From the NCBI GenBank assembly GCA_964568855.1, contig CAZMSD010000008.1:41881-105880 (forward strand): a stretch of DNA of 64,000 nt, read 5' to 3'. Numbering within the stretch: position 1 is the first letter of the stretch; each line of letters starts with the position of its first letter. Of the stretch, positions 10,701 through 18,867 are shown piece after piece. The DNA is from CAZMSD01 sp964568855. Lineage in GTDB: Bacteria; CAIWAD01. The notes under the pieces are model-generated. The model searched no databases, was not told the origin of the DNA, and was given only the letters and a program-made list of their open reading frames with translations. Made by a program: the position numbers and the translations under genes.

Positions 10701-10804
10701 ACAGCACGGACCTGGTCGCGGGGGACGAGATCCAGGTGATCGATCCGGCGCACAATCGCCGCCCCGCTCCACCGCAGGATAAGCCGGTCAACGGAGCGCG
10801 GTGA
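7721..10804 (+). CDS. Secreted M14 zinc carboxypeptidase with MAM-like and FN3-like modules
   Basis: A 1027-residue exoenzyme with a signal peptide (1-19, ending VQA). Residues of about 115-400 form a peptidase M14 domain: zinc ligands H160 and E163 in IHAREA, H291 in TYHSYS, arginine-containing LNRNYG, and the catalytic glutamate E363 in LTPEVG. It should remove C-terminal residues from peptides. Two jelly-roll/MAM-like modules follow (about 440-600 and 765-925), the second with three cysteines (YCQDFE, FDCSG, DDVCL) and nearly the same as one in the C25 protein at 11187. The C-terminus is an FN3-like module and a short proline-rich tail, NRRPAPPQDKP. There is no NPFNP domain. AGAGGGAG precedes the ATG. 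Confidence 0.9.
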   Translation: MKKALGFALVLLVAGSVQARWQQVFVPLPEKGALQDVQRVLGGLDHCGTVFSEAGVEFPATEEDVSALYRAGLSPQVLVDDLEEFYAERLGYSRNYGAYHTYSEGMAEIQQLHDDFPDIVGTPFVIGLSLEGNDIWALKISDNPEIDEEEPEVFYNAYIHAREAITIEVLLHFMHHLTDNYGTDQRVTDIVDGRELWFVPFMNPDGVLYNEATNPGGGGMWRKNRRNNGDGSWGVDLNRNYGYMWGYDDSGSSPYGSSETYRGTGPFSEPASQVIRDFTNAHEFTASLTYHSYSNLYIYPWGYDNIYTPDHDTFVSIADQLSQFNGYAPGTAWELLYPVNGDTDDWFYGDDAIHPAIFALTPEVGSGSDGFWPSESRIEPLVEENLEPNLLFAEMAGNPWGTLPPAAPTLDELGEVGADYVLTWSTPDPDPQNPAVDYELREMTGLIEGEDDFADADNWVDGSNPFTLSGSRYVSAPYSFYGGEQNSTNAISTLAENISVESGDAITFQTWYDIEVDYDYAYVEISTNGGGSWSTLQGNITTTYDPNGNNDGHGINGNSGGWIAADFPLDGYVGQSVSVRLRYETDTYVLEEGFYVDDFAPVNTFASEIVLDDHIAAESYAVNGQSPGDYWYKVRARDAEDDLSGWSNVIHVISTGGEDLTPPVVSHTGLPDTQDGEGPWTVNAEITDASGVASADLEYRVNAGGWTVIPMAPTRDTWTADIPGPVAWGSTVEYQITATDASANSNTGTTGPWSFEILAPSGLEYCQDFEGGLDDFTVETYIPAGNSWTTSTHSGQGTTAYIQYSASGQEDHSALISPVFDCSGQATMELGFWHHLKMGWTGAWTDAYLRGSVDGGANWPYLLGEWHEDDQPGEFEIEGTETLDITSWAAGEAQVRIMFEYHDEYDWWWYVDDVCLTGTLPPPDPDPVVVVISASGADILLDWDAAAGAEIYDVYYSTAAWSGFALLASTVSTEYLHEGVAASGEGFYYVVSRNSTDLVAGDEIQVIDPAHNRRPAPPQDKPVNGAR

Positions 10805-10869
10805 TCCGCCGGCGGTTTTCCGCTGATCGCGGGCTTCGTCCCGCACTCTGAATCAAGCAAGCGAAAATC

Positions 10870-10915
10870 GGGGCCGTCTCACGAACCGGGACGGCCCCGT
10901 TACTGTTTTTGTTTG
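10870..10915 (+). terminator. Rho-independent terminator of the M14 gene
   Basis: A 9-bp perfect stem (GGGGCCGTC/GACGGCCCC) with an 11-nt loop is followed by GTTACTGTTTTTGTTT, 65 bases after the stop codon. The remaining sequence to 11186 is AT-rich and holds a weak possible promoter (TTGAAG, 18 nt, TAATCT). Confidence 0.9.
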
Positions 10916-11186
10916 AATATTGAATAGCATTGAAGTTTGCGTGAACATCATTCTAATCTTGCGCATGTAAATTCAATCTCTTAGCTTTGCGATCTAGTTT
11001 CGATCCGCCGCGCGAATGGACTATCGAACCTGCACGGTTCTTATCGAGGCGGATCGTTTCCCCTGTGTCCGAATCGATTCCAGGGTATCACAGTCGTTCC
11101 GTTCATGAACTACATGGGTGCGGGCGGCGAAGAATGCCCGCCGGTTCCGTCCCAGAAACCTGTTTAGCCGGGGAGCCCTCCCGCGA

Positions 11187-14100
11187 ATGAAACTGCACTT
11201 CGTGATACTCATGCTGCTCGGACGGTTGTCCGTGGCCGATCCGCTGGTCCACCTGGAGGAGTCCGCGCCGGGCGATCCTCGGAATCCGCCCGCGGGCGAA
11301 CTGGTCTTCGATTTTCCCGACCCGGCGATCGGAACGCTGACCCTGGACGGCCGTGAATGGAGTTCGGTGGCCATGGAGGGCTGCGGCCTGCTGGGCATTC
11401 CCGGCGCGCCGGACCTGCCCGTTTTCAGCCGCTTCGTCGAGATCCCCGACAGGGCGGGCCTGCGCGTCGAATGGCTCGAGGGCGATTTCGAGATCCTGCG
11501 CGCGCCGCCGGTGGTACCGCAGCAGGAGCGCGTGCACCGGCGGGAGGACCTGCCCCTGCCCTTCATCATGGACGAGGAAGCCTTCCAGCTGGAGACTTAT
11601 CCGCCGGCAACGCACAGCCACGGCGACCCTGTCCTGCTGCGCAACAGGCGCCTGGTCAAGTTGACCGTCCACCCGGTGCAGATGATGGATGGAGGAGCGA
11701 CGCTGAAAGTCTGGAGCCGGATGCGCCTGCGCCTCGTTTTCGAGGGCGCGAACCCGGTCAACCAGCGCGAGTATGCCATCGCCGATCCGGGCCGGTCGCT
11801 GCCGCAGGCGGTGGAAAGCGGCATCATCAACGCCGCGGAAAACGTCGAACAGGACGGCCTGCGGGGGATCTTCGATCCCAGGGCGCTGCCCGGTAATTAC
11901 CTGGTGCTGGCGCGTGACACGGAGATCACGGAAAACACCGTGTTCCAGGAATTCATCGATTGGAAGCGCGGCAAGGGACACCACGTGTCCGTCGCCACCC
12001 AGAACGAGATCAGCGGCTGGAACTACACCCAGATCCGCGAATACGTCCAGGAGTCTTACGAGAGCGACGAGCATACCCCCGAGTTCCTGCTGCTGACAGG
12101 GGACCCGGACGCGATCGGCGACTTCTACCTCCCGGTAGGCCCGGGGGGCGGCGGAGGGCAGCTCGACCACTACTACAGCCGCGTGGAGGGGACGGACATC
12201 CTCGGCGACATCGCGGTGGGGCGCGTCTCCGTGGCCAACATCTCCCAGCTGCAGTCCGTGCTGCGCAAGATCATGGTCTACGAGCAGGATCCCACGGGCA
12301 ACGGGGCCGGCGACGACTGGCTGTCTCACGCCGCGTTGTCCACGGGCTACCAGGCCCTGAGCATGGTCCAGTTGTCGCGCAGCATCGTGATAGACCTGCT
12401 GGAGAAGGGCTACGACGACGTGGACAGTCTGTGGTACAACTCGACGGCCTCCTGGGTCAACGCCCGGTTCAACGAGGGCATCAGCTTCTACAATTACCGC
12501 GGCTGGATCGGCATGAACGGCGTGGACACGGAATACGTCAACAACGACGCGAATTTCCAGAATTCCTATCGCACGCCGGTGGCGGTGATCTACACCTGCG
12601 CCACGGGCAACTTCTACAGCAGCTACGAGGAGGCGGTGACGGAAGCCTTTCTGCGCAAGGGCAGTTACGCCGAGCCGCGGGGCGCCGTCTGTGCCTTGGG
12701 CTTCGCCACCTCCAGCACGCACACGGCCTACAACAACGCGGTCTGCGGAGGATTCTGGGCTGGGGCCTGCGACCTGCAGCTTCCGCAGGTGGGCACCGAC
12801 ATGTTTTACGGCAAGTACACGCTGTACCTGACCCTGCCCCCGGGCGACCAGCACTCGGAGGATTTCGCCAACTGGACCAACCTGATGGGCGATCCGGGCA
12901 TGGAGATGTGGATCGGGCGTCCGGCCTCGTTCTTTGTGACACATCCCGACGAGCTCGAAATCGGGCAGGGACACGTGCAGGTGCTCGCAGAGTCATCCGG
13001 TCTGCCCGTAGAAGGAGCCACGGTCAGCTTGTACCAGGCTTCGACCGGAAGCCAGGTCCGCGGCCTGACGAGCGCCGAGGGGAGCGTGCTGCTCGCCCTG
13101 GAGGGCTTCTCCCCGGAGGACCTGGACCTGACGGTGTCCAAGCCGCAGGTGATACCCTATCGCACGACGTTGAGTTTTCACCAGCCGGAGGCCCACCCGT
13201 CGGTGCAGGACGCGGGCCTGCAGGGAGACGGACTCGCCCGGCCCGGCGCGGAGATCACGCTGTATCCCGAACTCCTGAACTCGGGGGACTCCGAAGCCCT
13301 GTCGAACTTGAGCGCCTCCCTCGCCCTGGATCCGGCTTACGGCACCGTGCTGGACGGCGATTGCGCCTGGCCGGATCTTGAGCCCGGGGAATCCGCAACG
13401 GCCCAGGATTCCCTCCGGATCCAGCTCGATCCCCGGCTTGAAGCGGAATCGGCGGTGGAGTTCGGACTCGCGCTGTCCTCCGACCAGGGGACCTTCAGCG
13501 AAGCGCTGGTGATTGAAATCAGCGCTCCGCGTATTACGACCGGCTCGCTCAGTTTCGCACCAGGCGGTTCAAGCATGCCCGTGGGCAACAGCGCCGAGAT
13601 GACGGTGGACCTGCTCAACGCAGGAAACCTCGACGCCTCTAGCCTGAACCTGTGGCTGCTCAGCGAGGATCCCTTCGTCTCGGTGTCGTCCGACAGCCTG
13701 ACGGTAGTCAGCCTGCCGCAGGGCGGCGCGATCGGCGCGGTTTTCGAACTGGAGTCGGATACGGCGGCCTTCGGCGGCTACACGGCGGAGCTGACGATCG
13801 AATGGAGCTCCGACGGCGGCATCCTGGGCAGCGTGCCCCTCTCGGTTCCCCTGGGCGGCGAGTCGGCTGAGTCCCCCACCGGTCCGGACGGCTACGGCTA
13901 CCGGGTCTACGAGGATATGGACATGAACTCGGAATCGCCCGCCTTCCTATGGATCCCGCTGGCTCCCGACGAGGGAGGGTCCGGCACCGAACTGGACATC
14001 GACGACCACGGGAACGAGCAGGACACGGCCGTGCTCGTGGACCTGCCTTTCGAGTTCGTGTATTACGGGCGGAGTTTCGACCAGCTGGGCGTGTGCTCCA

Positions 14101-15665
14101 ACGGTTTCGCGGCATTCGGGCCGCAGGGGCACCTCGAGACCGATTTTCGCAACCATCCCTTCCCGACGGGTCTGGGACCGGACAACATGGTGGCGCCGAT
14201 GTGGGACGACATGTACGTCACTTCGAGCAATTCGGGCGTCTACACCGGGTACTTCCCCGACGAGCACGTCTTCGTCGTCGAGTGGTACAACCTCAGGCTC
14301 AACGGATTCAGCGGCGACCGCAACACATTCGAGATGATTCTCTACGATCCCGAATTCCACCCCACGGCCGGCGGGGACGGCGAGATCGTCTTCCAGTACA
14401 TGGAGTTCAACAATACCCAGGAAAATCACTACGACTTTCCCTATTGCAGCATCGGCTTCAAGAACGGGGACAGCACGGACGGGCTGACGCTCTCGAACTA
14501 CAACATGGAACCCGAAACTGTCTCCGGATTCAGCGACGGCCGGGCCCTGCGTATCACAACAGACCTGGGAACGTCCTCCAGCGAGGATCTGGCCCCGCCG
14601 ACGGTGGTGCACACCGGACACGAGGACGTGTACGGGACCGAGGGTCCCTGGAACGTCGAGGCCGAGATCACCGATTATTCAGGCATCTCATCTGCCGTGC
14701 TCGAGTACCGGATCAACGAGGGCTCGTTCCAGCAGGTGCCGATGAGCGCCGACGGCGACACCTACTCGGCGGAAATCCCCGGACCGGCGCCGATGAGCGC
14801 GGTGATTCAGTATCACTTCATCGCGGTCGATGCGAGTCCCAACGAGAATTCGGTGACCACCTTCGATTACAGCTTCAACATCCTGCCCCCCATCGGCCAG
14901 GACTACTGCCAGGACTTCGAAGACGGCTTCGGCGACTTCACCGTCGAGACCTGGGGCTCGGGCAACACCTGGACCATTACGGGCTGGCCGGGACAGGGCA
15001 ACGCGGCCGAGATCACCTACAGCTCCTACGGACAGGAAGATCACGCGGCCTTGATCACTCCCGTCTTCGACTGCAGCGACCAGAGCGTGGTGACCTTCAG
15101 CTTCTGGCAGAGTCTGCGGATGGGCTTCAGCGGTTCATGGACCGACGCCTATGTCCGCGGATCGGTGGACGCCGGCGAGACCTGGCCGATCCTGATCCGC
15201 GAGTGGCACTCCGACGGGAACCAGGGCGACCTGCTCTACGAGGGCACTGAAGAGGCCGATATCAGCACCTGGGCGGCCGGGGAGAACCTGGTGCGCTTGA
15301 TGTTCGAGTTCCACGACGAATACGACTGGTATTGGGTCGTGGACGATGTCTGCCTGATCGGCCTGCTGGACCCGGGAAACGCTGTCGAGTTGAGCATCCT
15401 GATCCGCGGCAGCGACATCCACCTGGACTGGGAGGCGCTGCAGGGGGCGCTGAGCTACAACGTGTACCACGCGAGCAAGTTGAGTTCCGGGTTCGAGCGT
15501 CTCGCCGGACCTGTCGCCACGAACTACGTTCACCGACGCGCGCTGAGCAACGGCAACGGTTTCTACTACGTGACGGCGAACCTGCCCGACGGCGCGCCGG
15601 GCGGCGTGAACGAGGATCCCGAGCGCAACCGCCGATCCGCGCCGCCGTTGGAAAAACCGCGCTGA
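11187..15665 (+). CDS. Gingipain-like C25 family secreted protein, paralogue 1
   Basis: A protein of 1492 residues from the ATG at 11187; an in-frame start at 11118 would add 23 basic residues before the signal peptide and is less likely. After the signal come a C25 propeptide-like region (about 30-220) and a C25 domain (about 240-590). The nucleophile candidate is C471 in YTCATGNF. The family's catalytic histidine (GHG) is replaced by W440 in NYRGWIG; a conserved H512 lies in STHTAYNN. Then come CARDB-like beta domains, a YYG...CSNGF domain (about 890-1130), an Ig-like module, a cysteine-bearing MAM-like module shared with the M14 enzyme, an FN3-like module and a tail NRRSAPPLEKP. Two full-length paralogues follow downstream. 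Confidence 0.85.
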   Translation: MKLHFVILMLLGRLSVADPLVHLEESAPGDPRNPPAGELVFDFPDPAIGTLTLDGREWSSVAMEGCGLLGIPGAPDLPVFSRFVEIPDRAGLRVEWLEGDFEILRAPPVVPQQERVHRREDLPLPFIMDEEAFQLETYPPATHSHGDPVLLRNRRLVKLTVHPVQMMDGGATLKVWSRMRLRLVFEGANPVNQREYAIADPGRSLPQAVESGIINAAENVEQDGLRGIFDPRALPGNYLVLARDTEITENTVFQEFIDWKRGKGHHVSVATQNEISGWNYTQIREYVQESYESDEHTPEFLLLTGDPDAIGDFYLPVGPGGGGGQLDHYYSRVEGTDILGDIAVGRVSVANISQLQSVLRKIMVYEQDPTGNGAGDDWLSHAALSTGYQALSMVQLSRSIVIDLLEKGYDDVDSLWYNSTASWVNARFNEGISFYNYRGWIGMNGVDTEYVNNDANFQNSYRTPVAVIYTCATGNFYSSYEEAVTEAFLRKGSYAEPRGAVCALGFATSSTHTAYNNAVCGGFWAGACDLQLPQVGTDMFYGKYTLYLTLPPGDQHSEDFANWTNLMGDPGMEMWIGRPASFFVTHPDELEIGQGHVQVLAESSGLPVEGATVSLYQASTGSQVRGLTSAEGSVLLALEGFSPEDLDLTVSKPQVIPYRTTLSFHQPEAHPSVQDAGLQGDGLARPGAEITLYPELLNSGDSEALSNLSASLALDPAYGTVLDGDCAWPDLEPGESATAQDSLRIQLDPRLEAESAVEFGLALSSDQGTFSEALVIEISAPRITTGSLSFAPGGSSMPVGNSAEMTVDLLNAGNLDASSLNLWLLSEDPFVSVSSDSLTVVSLPQGGAIGAVFELESDTAAFGGYTAELTIEWSSDGGILGSVPLSVPLGGESAESPTGPDGYGYRVYEDMDMNSESPAFLWIPLAPDEGGSGTELDIDDHGNEQDTAVLVDLPFEFVYYGRSFDQLGVCSNGFAAFGPQGHLETDFRNHPFPTGLGPDNMVAPMWDDMYVTSSNSGVYTGYFPDEHVFVVEWYNLRLNGFSGDRNTFEMILYDPEFHPTAGGDGEIVFQYMEFNNTQENHYDFPYCSIGFKNGDSTDGLTLSNYNMEPETVSGFSDGRALRITTDLGTSSSEDLAPPTVVHTGHEDVYGTEGPWNVEAEITDYSGISSAVLEYRINEGSFQQVPMSADGDTYSAEIPGPAPMSAVIQYHFIAVDASPNENSVTTFDYSFNILPPIGQDYCQDFEDGFGDFTVETWGSGNTWTITGWPGQGNAAEITYSSYGQEDHAALITPVFDCSDQSVVTFSFWQSLRMGFSGSWTDAYVRGSVDAGETWPILIREWHSDGNQGDLLYEGTEEADISTWAAGENLVRLMFEFHDEYDWYWVVDDVCLIGLLDPGNAVELSILIRGSDIHLDWEALQGALSYNVYHASKLSSGFERLAGPVATNYVHRRALSNGNGFYYVTANLPDGAPGGVNEDPERNRRSAPPLEKPR

Positions 15666-15680
15666 TCCACCCTGGAATCA

Positions 15681-15712
15681 AGAAGGACCTTCCCGCGGGA
15701 AGGCCCTTTCTA
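15681..15712 (+). terminator. Rho-independent terminator after C25 paralogue 1
   Basis: CCTTCC-CGCG-GGAAGG, extended by AAGG/CCTT, is followed by a short T-rich stretch (CCCTTTCT). It separates the C25 gene from the convergent minus-strand cluster. Confidence 0.65.
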
Positions 15713-15756
15713 TTCGAGTCTCGAACGGGCGGTGTGTCACTCCGCGAGGGTCCGGA

Positions 15757-16158
15757 TCACAGCTTCGGCACCGCTTTGTAGCCGTAGTAGATAACCGAGG
15801 CCTCGCAGTCCTCGTAGACGCGGCGGAATTCGAATCGCACCGGCATGCCGATCTTCAGCTGATCCAATTCGCAGTCGGCGATCTGCGCCGTGAGGCGTAC
15901 CCCCTCCGCGGTTTCGACGATGGCCAGCGCGTAGGGCGCCAGGTCGACGAAGGGCGAGGGCGGTACGCGAATCACCGTGTAACTCAGGACGGTCCCCTCG
16001 CCGGATAGCCCGATTTCCTCGAACTCGGCGTTCAGGTCCTTCGGCGAAACGATCCGGGGCGGGAAGAAGACCTGGCCGGTTTTCGTGTCGCGGCCGGCGA
16101 TCAGCCGGTAACGCTGCGGTTGTTCCCGCCAGACGCGGGCGGTCAATGTCTGCGCCAT
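15757..16158 (-). CDS. DUF35 OB-fold protein, scaffold of the thiolase/HMG-CoA synthase complex
   Basis: A 133-residue member of the DUF35 family (rubredoxin-like N-terminus plus acyl-CoA-binding OB fold). The motif VFFPPRIVSP and the OB-fold strand YTVIRVPPSPF ... PYALAIVE are diagnostic. In archaea this protein bridges acetoacetyl-CoA thiolase and HMG-CoA synthase so the intermediate is channelled. The gene order here, HMGCS-thiolase-DUF35, with only 3 nt to the thiolase stop, matches that system. The four zinc-ribbon cysteines are missing: the usual CxxCG is DTKTG and the usual PPRxxCP is PPRIVSP. The fold is therefore probably kept without metal. Confidence 0.85.
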   Translation of the reverse strand: MAQTLTARVWREQPQRYRLIAGRDTKTGQVFFPPRIVSPKDLNAEFEEIGLSGEGTVLSYTVIRVPPSPFVDLAPYALAIVETAEGVRLTAQIADCELDQLKIGMPVRFEFRRVYEDCEASVIYYGYKAVPKL

Positions 16159-16161
16159 CTC

Positions 16162-17316
16162 TCAGGCCTCCAGAATGTGGACCACGGTACTGCCCCCGGA
16201 TCCGCCCATGTTCTGAGCCAGCCCGCGCTTAACGTTCTTGAGCTGGCGTTCGCCTTCCGCCGCACCCCTGAGCTGCTTGACCAGCTCGACGATCTGGGCC
16301 GCGCCGGTGGCGCCCACGGGATGGCCCTTGCTCTTCAGGCCGCCCGAAGGATTGACCGGGAATCCGCCGTCGCGGGCCGTTTCGCCGGCCAGCGTGGCGG
16401 GACCCGCTCCGCCGGGTTCGAACAGGCCCAGGGATTCGAGCACCAACAACTCGGAGATGGTAAAGCAGTCGTGCACCTCGGCGAAATCGACGTCGCCGAT
16501 CGTCAGACCTGCCATCTTCAGCGCCCGTTCGGCGGCGATCCGTGTGGCGGGAATGGTGGTCAGGTCGGGACGGCTGTGCAGCGCGATGGTGTCCGTCGCC
16601 TGCCCGCTGCCGGTGATCCGCACGATCGGCCGGCCCAGCTTCTTCGCCAGTTCCACCGGCGCCAGGATCACGGCGGCCGCGCCGTCGGTGACCGGCGAGC
16701 AGTCGAGGATGTGCAGCGGATCGGCCACCATCACCGAGTTCAGCACCGCTTCCGCCGTGATACGCCCGCGGAACTGGGCCAGCGGGTTGTGGACGCCGTT
16801 CTCGTGGTTCTTGACCGCCACGCCCGCCAGCATTTCCGGCGTGGTGCCGTAGCGGTCCATGTGGGCGTGCGCCATCATGGCGTACAGTCCCGGGAAGGAG
16901 GCGCCGTGGAAGGACTCGTACTCGGCGTCCGCCGCGGTGCCCAGAGCGTAGGTGGCGGCGTTGCCGTCCACGTCGGTCATTTTCTCCACGCCGCCGGCCA
17001 GCACGATATCGCTCATCCCGCCGGCCACCTCGATGAAGGCCTGGCGGATTGCGCAGCCGCCCGAGGCGCAGGCGGATTCGACGCGCGTGGCCGGCGCGGG
17101 AGCCACGCCCAGGTAGTCGGCCAGCAGGCTGCCGATGTGTTCCTGCCCCACGAACAGGCCGCTGGACATGCAGCCGATGTACATGGAATCGATGTGATCC
17201 ACGCCGGCGTCGAGCATGGCGACCTTGCCCGCTTCCACGAAAAGGTCTCGGAGGCTGGTCTCCCACAACTCTCCGAACCTGGTCATGCCGATGCCGATAA
17301 CAGCTACGTCACGCAT
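16162..17316 (-). CDS. Archaeal-type acetyl-CoA C-acetyltransferase (thiolase)
   Basis: A 384-residue thiolase of the SCP2-like/archaeal group. The nucleophilic cysteine is C83 in ESACASGG, the histidine is in GHPVGATG, and the C-terminal loop is QNMGGSGGS where classical bacterial thiolases have the second cysteine (CxGxG). It should condense two acetyl-CoA to acetoacetyl-CoA, or run the reverse in breakdown. It starts 12 bases after the HMG-CoA synthase stop and ends 3 bases before the DUF35 gene, so all three are probably translated from one mRNA in a fixed ratio. Confidence 0.9.
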   Translation of the reverse strand: MRDVAVIGIGMTRFGELWETSLRDLFVEAGKVAMLDAGVDHIDSMYIGCMSSGLFVGQEHIGSLLADYLGVAPAPATRVESACASGGCAIRQAFIEVAGGMSDIVLAGGVEKMTDVDGNAATYALGTAADAEYESFHGASFPGLYAMMAHAHMDRYGTTPEMLAGVAVKNHENGVHNPLAQFRGRITAEAVLNSVMVADPLHILDCSPVTDGAAAVILAPVELAKKLGRPIVRITGSGQATDTIALHSRPDLTTIPATRIAAERALKMAGLTIGDVDFAEVHDCFTISELLVLESLGLFEPGGAGPATLAGETARDGGFPVNPSGGLKSKGHPVGATGAAQIVELVKQLRGAAEGERQLKNVKRGLAQNMGGSGGSTVVHILEA

Positions 17317-17328
17317 TGGACATCTCCC

Positions 17329-18384
17329 TCAAGAGTTGCGGATGATCTTGCGGCGATACTTGGCGTATTCGCCGTAGCTCAGGTAGTGTTTGTTCTCGTC
17401 GAGCTGCGGGCGCGTGAAGGGCGCCTTTCCGCGCGCGGCCTCGATCTCCTCGGTGACCCTGAAGACGAAACCGTCCGAACCGGCGCCGCTGCCGTAACTG
17501 ACGAAGAAGATCCGGTCACCGGGCTTGGCCACGTCGAGAATCGCGGTCAGGCCGATGGGCGAAGCGCCGGAGTAGGTGTTGCCCAGCCAGGGCGAGAGCC
17601 AACCTGTGGTGAACTGCTCCGACTTCGTATCGAAGCCCAGCATCCCGGCGATCTTCTGGGGGAACTTGCCGTTGGGCTGGTGGAATACGCAGTAGGCGAA
17701 ATCCTCCGGGCGCAGGCCGCTCTTCTCCAGCAGCGCCCTGCCCGCCCCGAGGTTGGTGCGGAAGTAGGCCGGCTCGCCGGTGAAGCGCCCGCCGTGCTGC
17801 GGATAGTGCTCGTGCTCGCGGCGCCAGAAGTCCGGCGTGTCGCTCATCCAGGAGACGCTGTGATCCACGGCGGCCACCACGCGCTCGCCGCCCATGATGA
17901 AGGCGGCCGCGCCAGCGCTGGCGGAGTATTCCAGCGCGTCGCCCGGGGCGCCCTGGCTCGTGTCCGCGCCTATGCCCAGCGCATAGGGCATCTCGCCCGA
18001 TTTCACATGCGAGTACGCGACGTACATGGCCTCGCTGCCCGCCTTGCAGGCGAACTCGAAATCGGCGCAATGCACCAGGTTGCCGCAGCCCAGGGCCTCG
18101 GCCACGGTGGTTCCGCTGGGCTTCACGGCGTAGGGATGCGATTCGCTGCCGATGTAGACGGCCCCGATTCCGGTGGGATCGATGTCGGCCCGTGCAAGCG
18201 CCGAACGGGCGGCCTCGACGGACAAGGTGATCACGTCCTGGTCGGGAGAGGGAACCGACTTTTCGTAGAGCAGCAGTCCCCTCTTGTAGCTCGGTGCATC
18301 GGTCCCCCAGACGGAGGCGATCTCCTCGAGCTTGATCCGGTTGCGGGGGAGTTTCGCTCCCCAGCCGACGATGCCTACCGCCAT
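17329..18384 (-). CDS. Archaeal-type hydroxymethylglutaryl-CoA synthase
   Basis: A 351-residue enzyme of the archaeal HMGCS length and pattern. Catalytic residues are visible: glutamate E81 in IGSESHPY, nucleophile C113 in FEFACKAG, and the histidine in VFHQPNGKFP. It makes HMG-CoA from acetoacetyl-CoA and acetyl-CoA. It heads the thiolase and DUF35 genes as in archaeal mevalonate operons. No HMG-CoA reductase or later mevalonate gene is in the window, and PdxJ elsewhere in the window implies that DXP is made, so the role (isoprenoid synthesis or reverse use with the AtuA genes) is open. Confidence 0.9.
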   Translation of the reverse strand: MAVGIVGWGAKLPRNRIKLEEIASVWGTDAPSYKRGLLLYEKSVPSPDQDVITLSVEAARSALARADIDPTGIGAVYIGSESHPYAVKPSGTTVAEALGCGNLVHCADFEFACKAGSEAMYVAYSHVKSGEMPYALGIGADTSQGAPGDALEYSASAGAAAFIMGGERVVAAVDHSVSWMSDTPDFWRREHEHYPQHGGRFTGEPAYFRTNLGAGRALLEKSGLRPEDFAYCVFHQPNGKFPQKIAGMLGFDTKSEQFTTGWLSPWLGNTYSGASPIGLTAILDVAKPGDRIFFVSYGSGAGSDGFVFRVTEEIEAARGKAPFTRPQLDENKHYLSYGEYAKYRRKIIRNS

Positions 18385-18513
18385 ACGCCCTCCTAGCGTT
18401 ATCGTTTCATGGTTTTATCAGTCTGGAATCGGTGCACCGTGGCGGGAGCACCGGCGCGACGGGCCATCGCGCCCATCGTTCAGGCGGGCCTCTGCAGCTC
18501 GCCTATTAGGAAA

Positions 18514-18867
18514 TTAACAAGGCTGCAGCGGATCTACCAGTGCGATCAGCGCGTCGGGAATATCCACCTCCATCAGCAGCATGGCCTGCCCGTGGGTCTT
18601 TCCCTGGGCGTCGCTTTTCAGCGACATGCTGCCCCCGCCGCCCAGGGAATCTTCCAGGATGAAATTCAAAGCCAGCAGGTTGTCCAGCTCGTAGCGCCGG
18701 ACCCCGCCCCTGGCCAGCCGGCCGAAGTGCCGGGCGACCAGCTCGGGCGTCAGGTTCTCCAGCGCCCACTCGTAGAACTCGCGCCGGATGAAAACGACTC
18801 CCACGTTGGAATGGGCGCCCTTGTCGCCTGATCGCGCATGGGCGATCTGTTCCAGCCGGATTCTCAT
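18514..18867 (-). CDS. AtuA-associated small protein (AtuA C-terminal-like domain)
   Basis: A 117-residue protein starting MRIRLEQIAHARSGDKG, the hallmark of the small domain that follows AtuA (DUF1446) proteins, either fused or as a separate gene. Its ATG overlaps the AtuA stop as ATGA, so translation is coupled and the two proteins probably form one complex. The sequence KGAHSNVGVVF and the C-terminal strand ALLMEVDIPDALI support the assignment. The 129 bases between this gene and the HMG-CoA synthase gene hold no clear terminator, so the five genes may be one transcript. Confidence 0.8.
   Translation of the reverse strand: MRIRLEQIAHARSGDKGAHSNVGVVFIRREFYEWALENLTPELVARHFGRLARGGVRRYELDNLLALNFILEDSLGGGGSMSLKSDAQGKTHGQAMLLMEVDIPDALIALVDPLQPC

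Noticed and set aside
9194..10846. Long minus-strand open frame (550 codons) opposite the M14 gene
   Set aside because: It is a shadow of the high-GC coding strand: no ribosome site, no signal or domain, low-complexity RGVHV-rich protein.
16120..18396. Plus-strand open frame (758 codons) across the thiolase and HMG-CoA synthase genes
   Set aside because: It is opposite two clear enzymes with intact catalytic motifs; the translation is histidine/arginine/glycine-rich filler.
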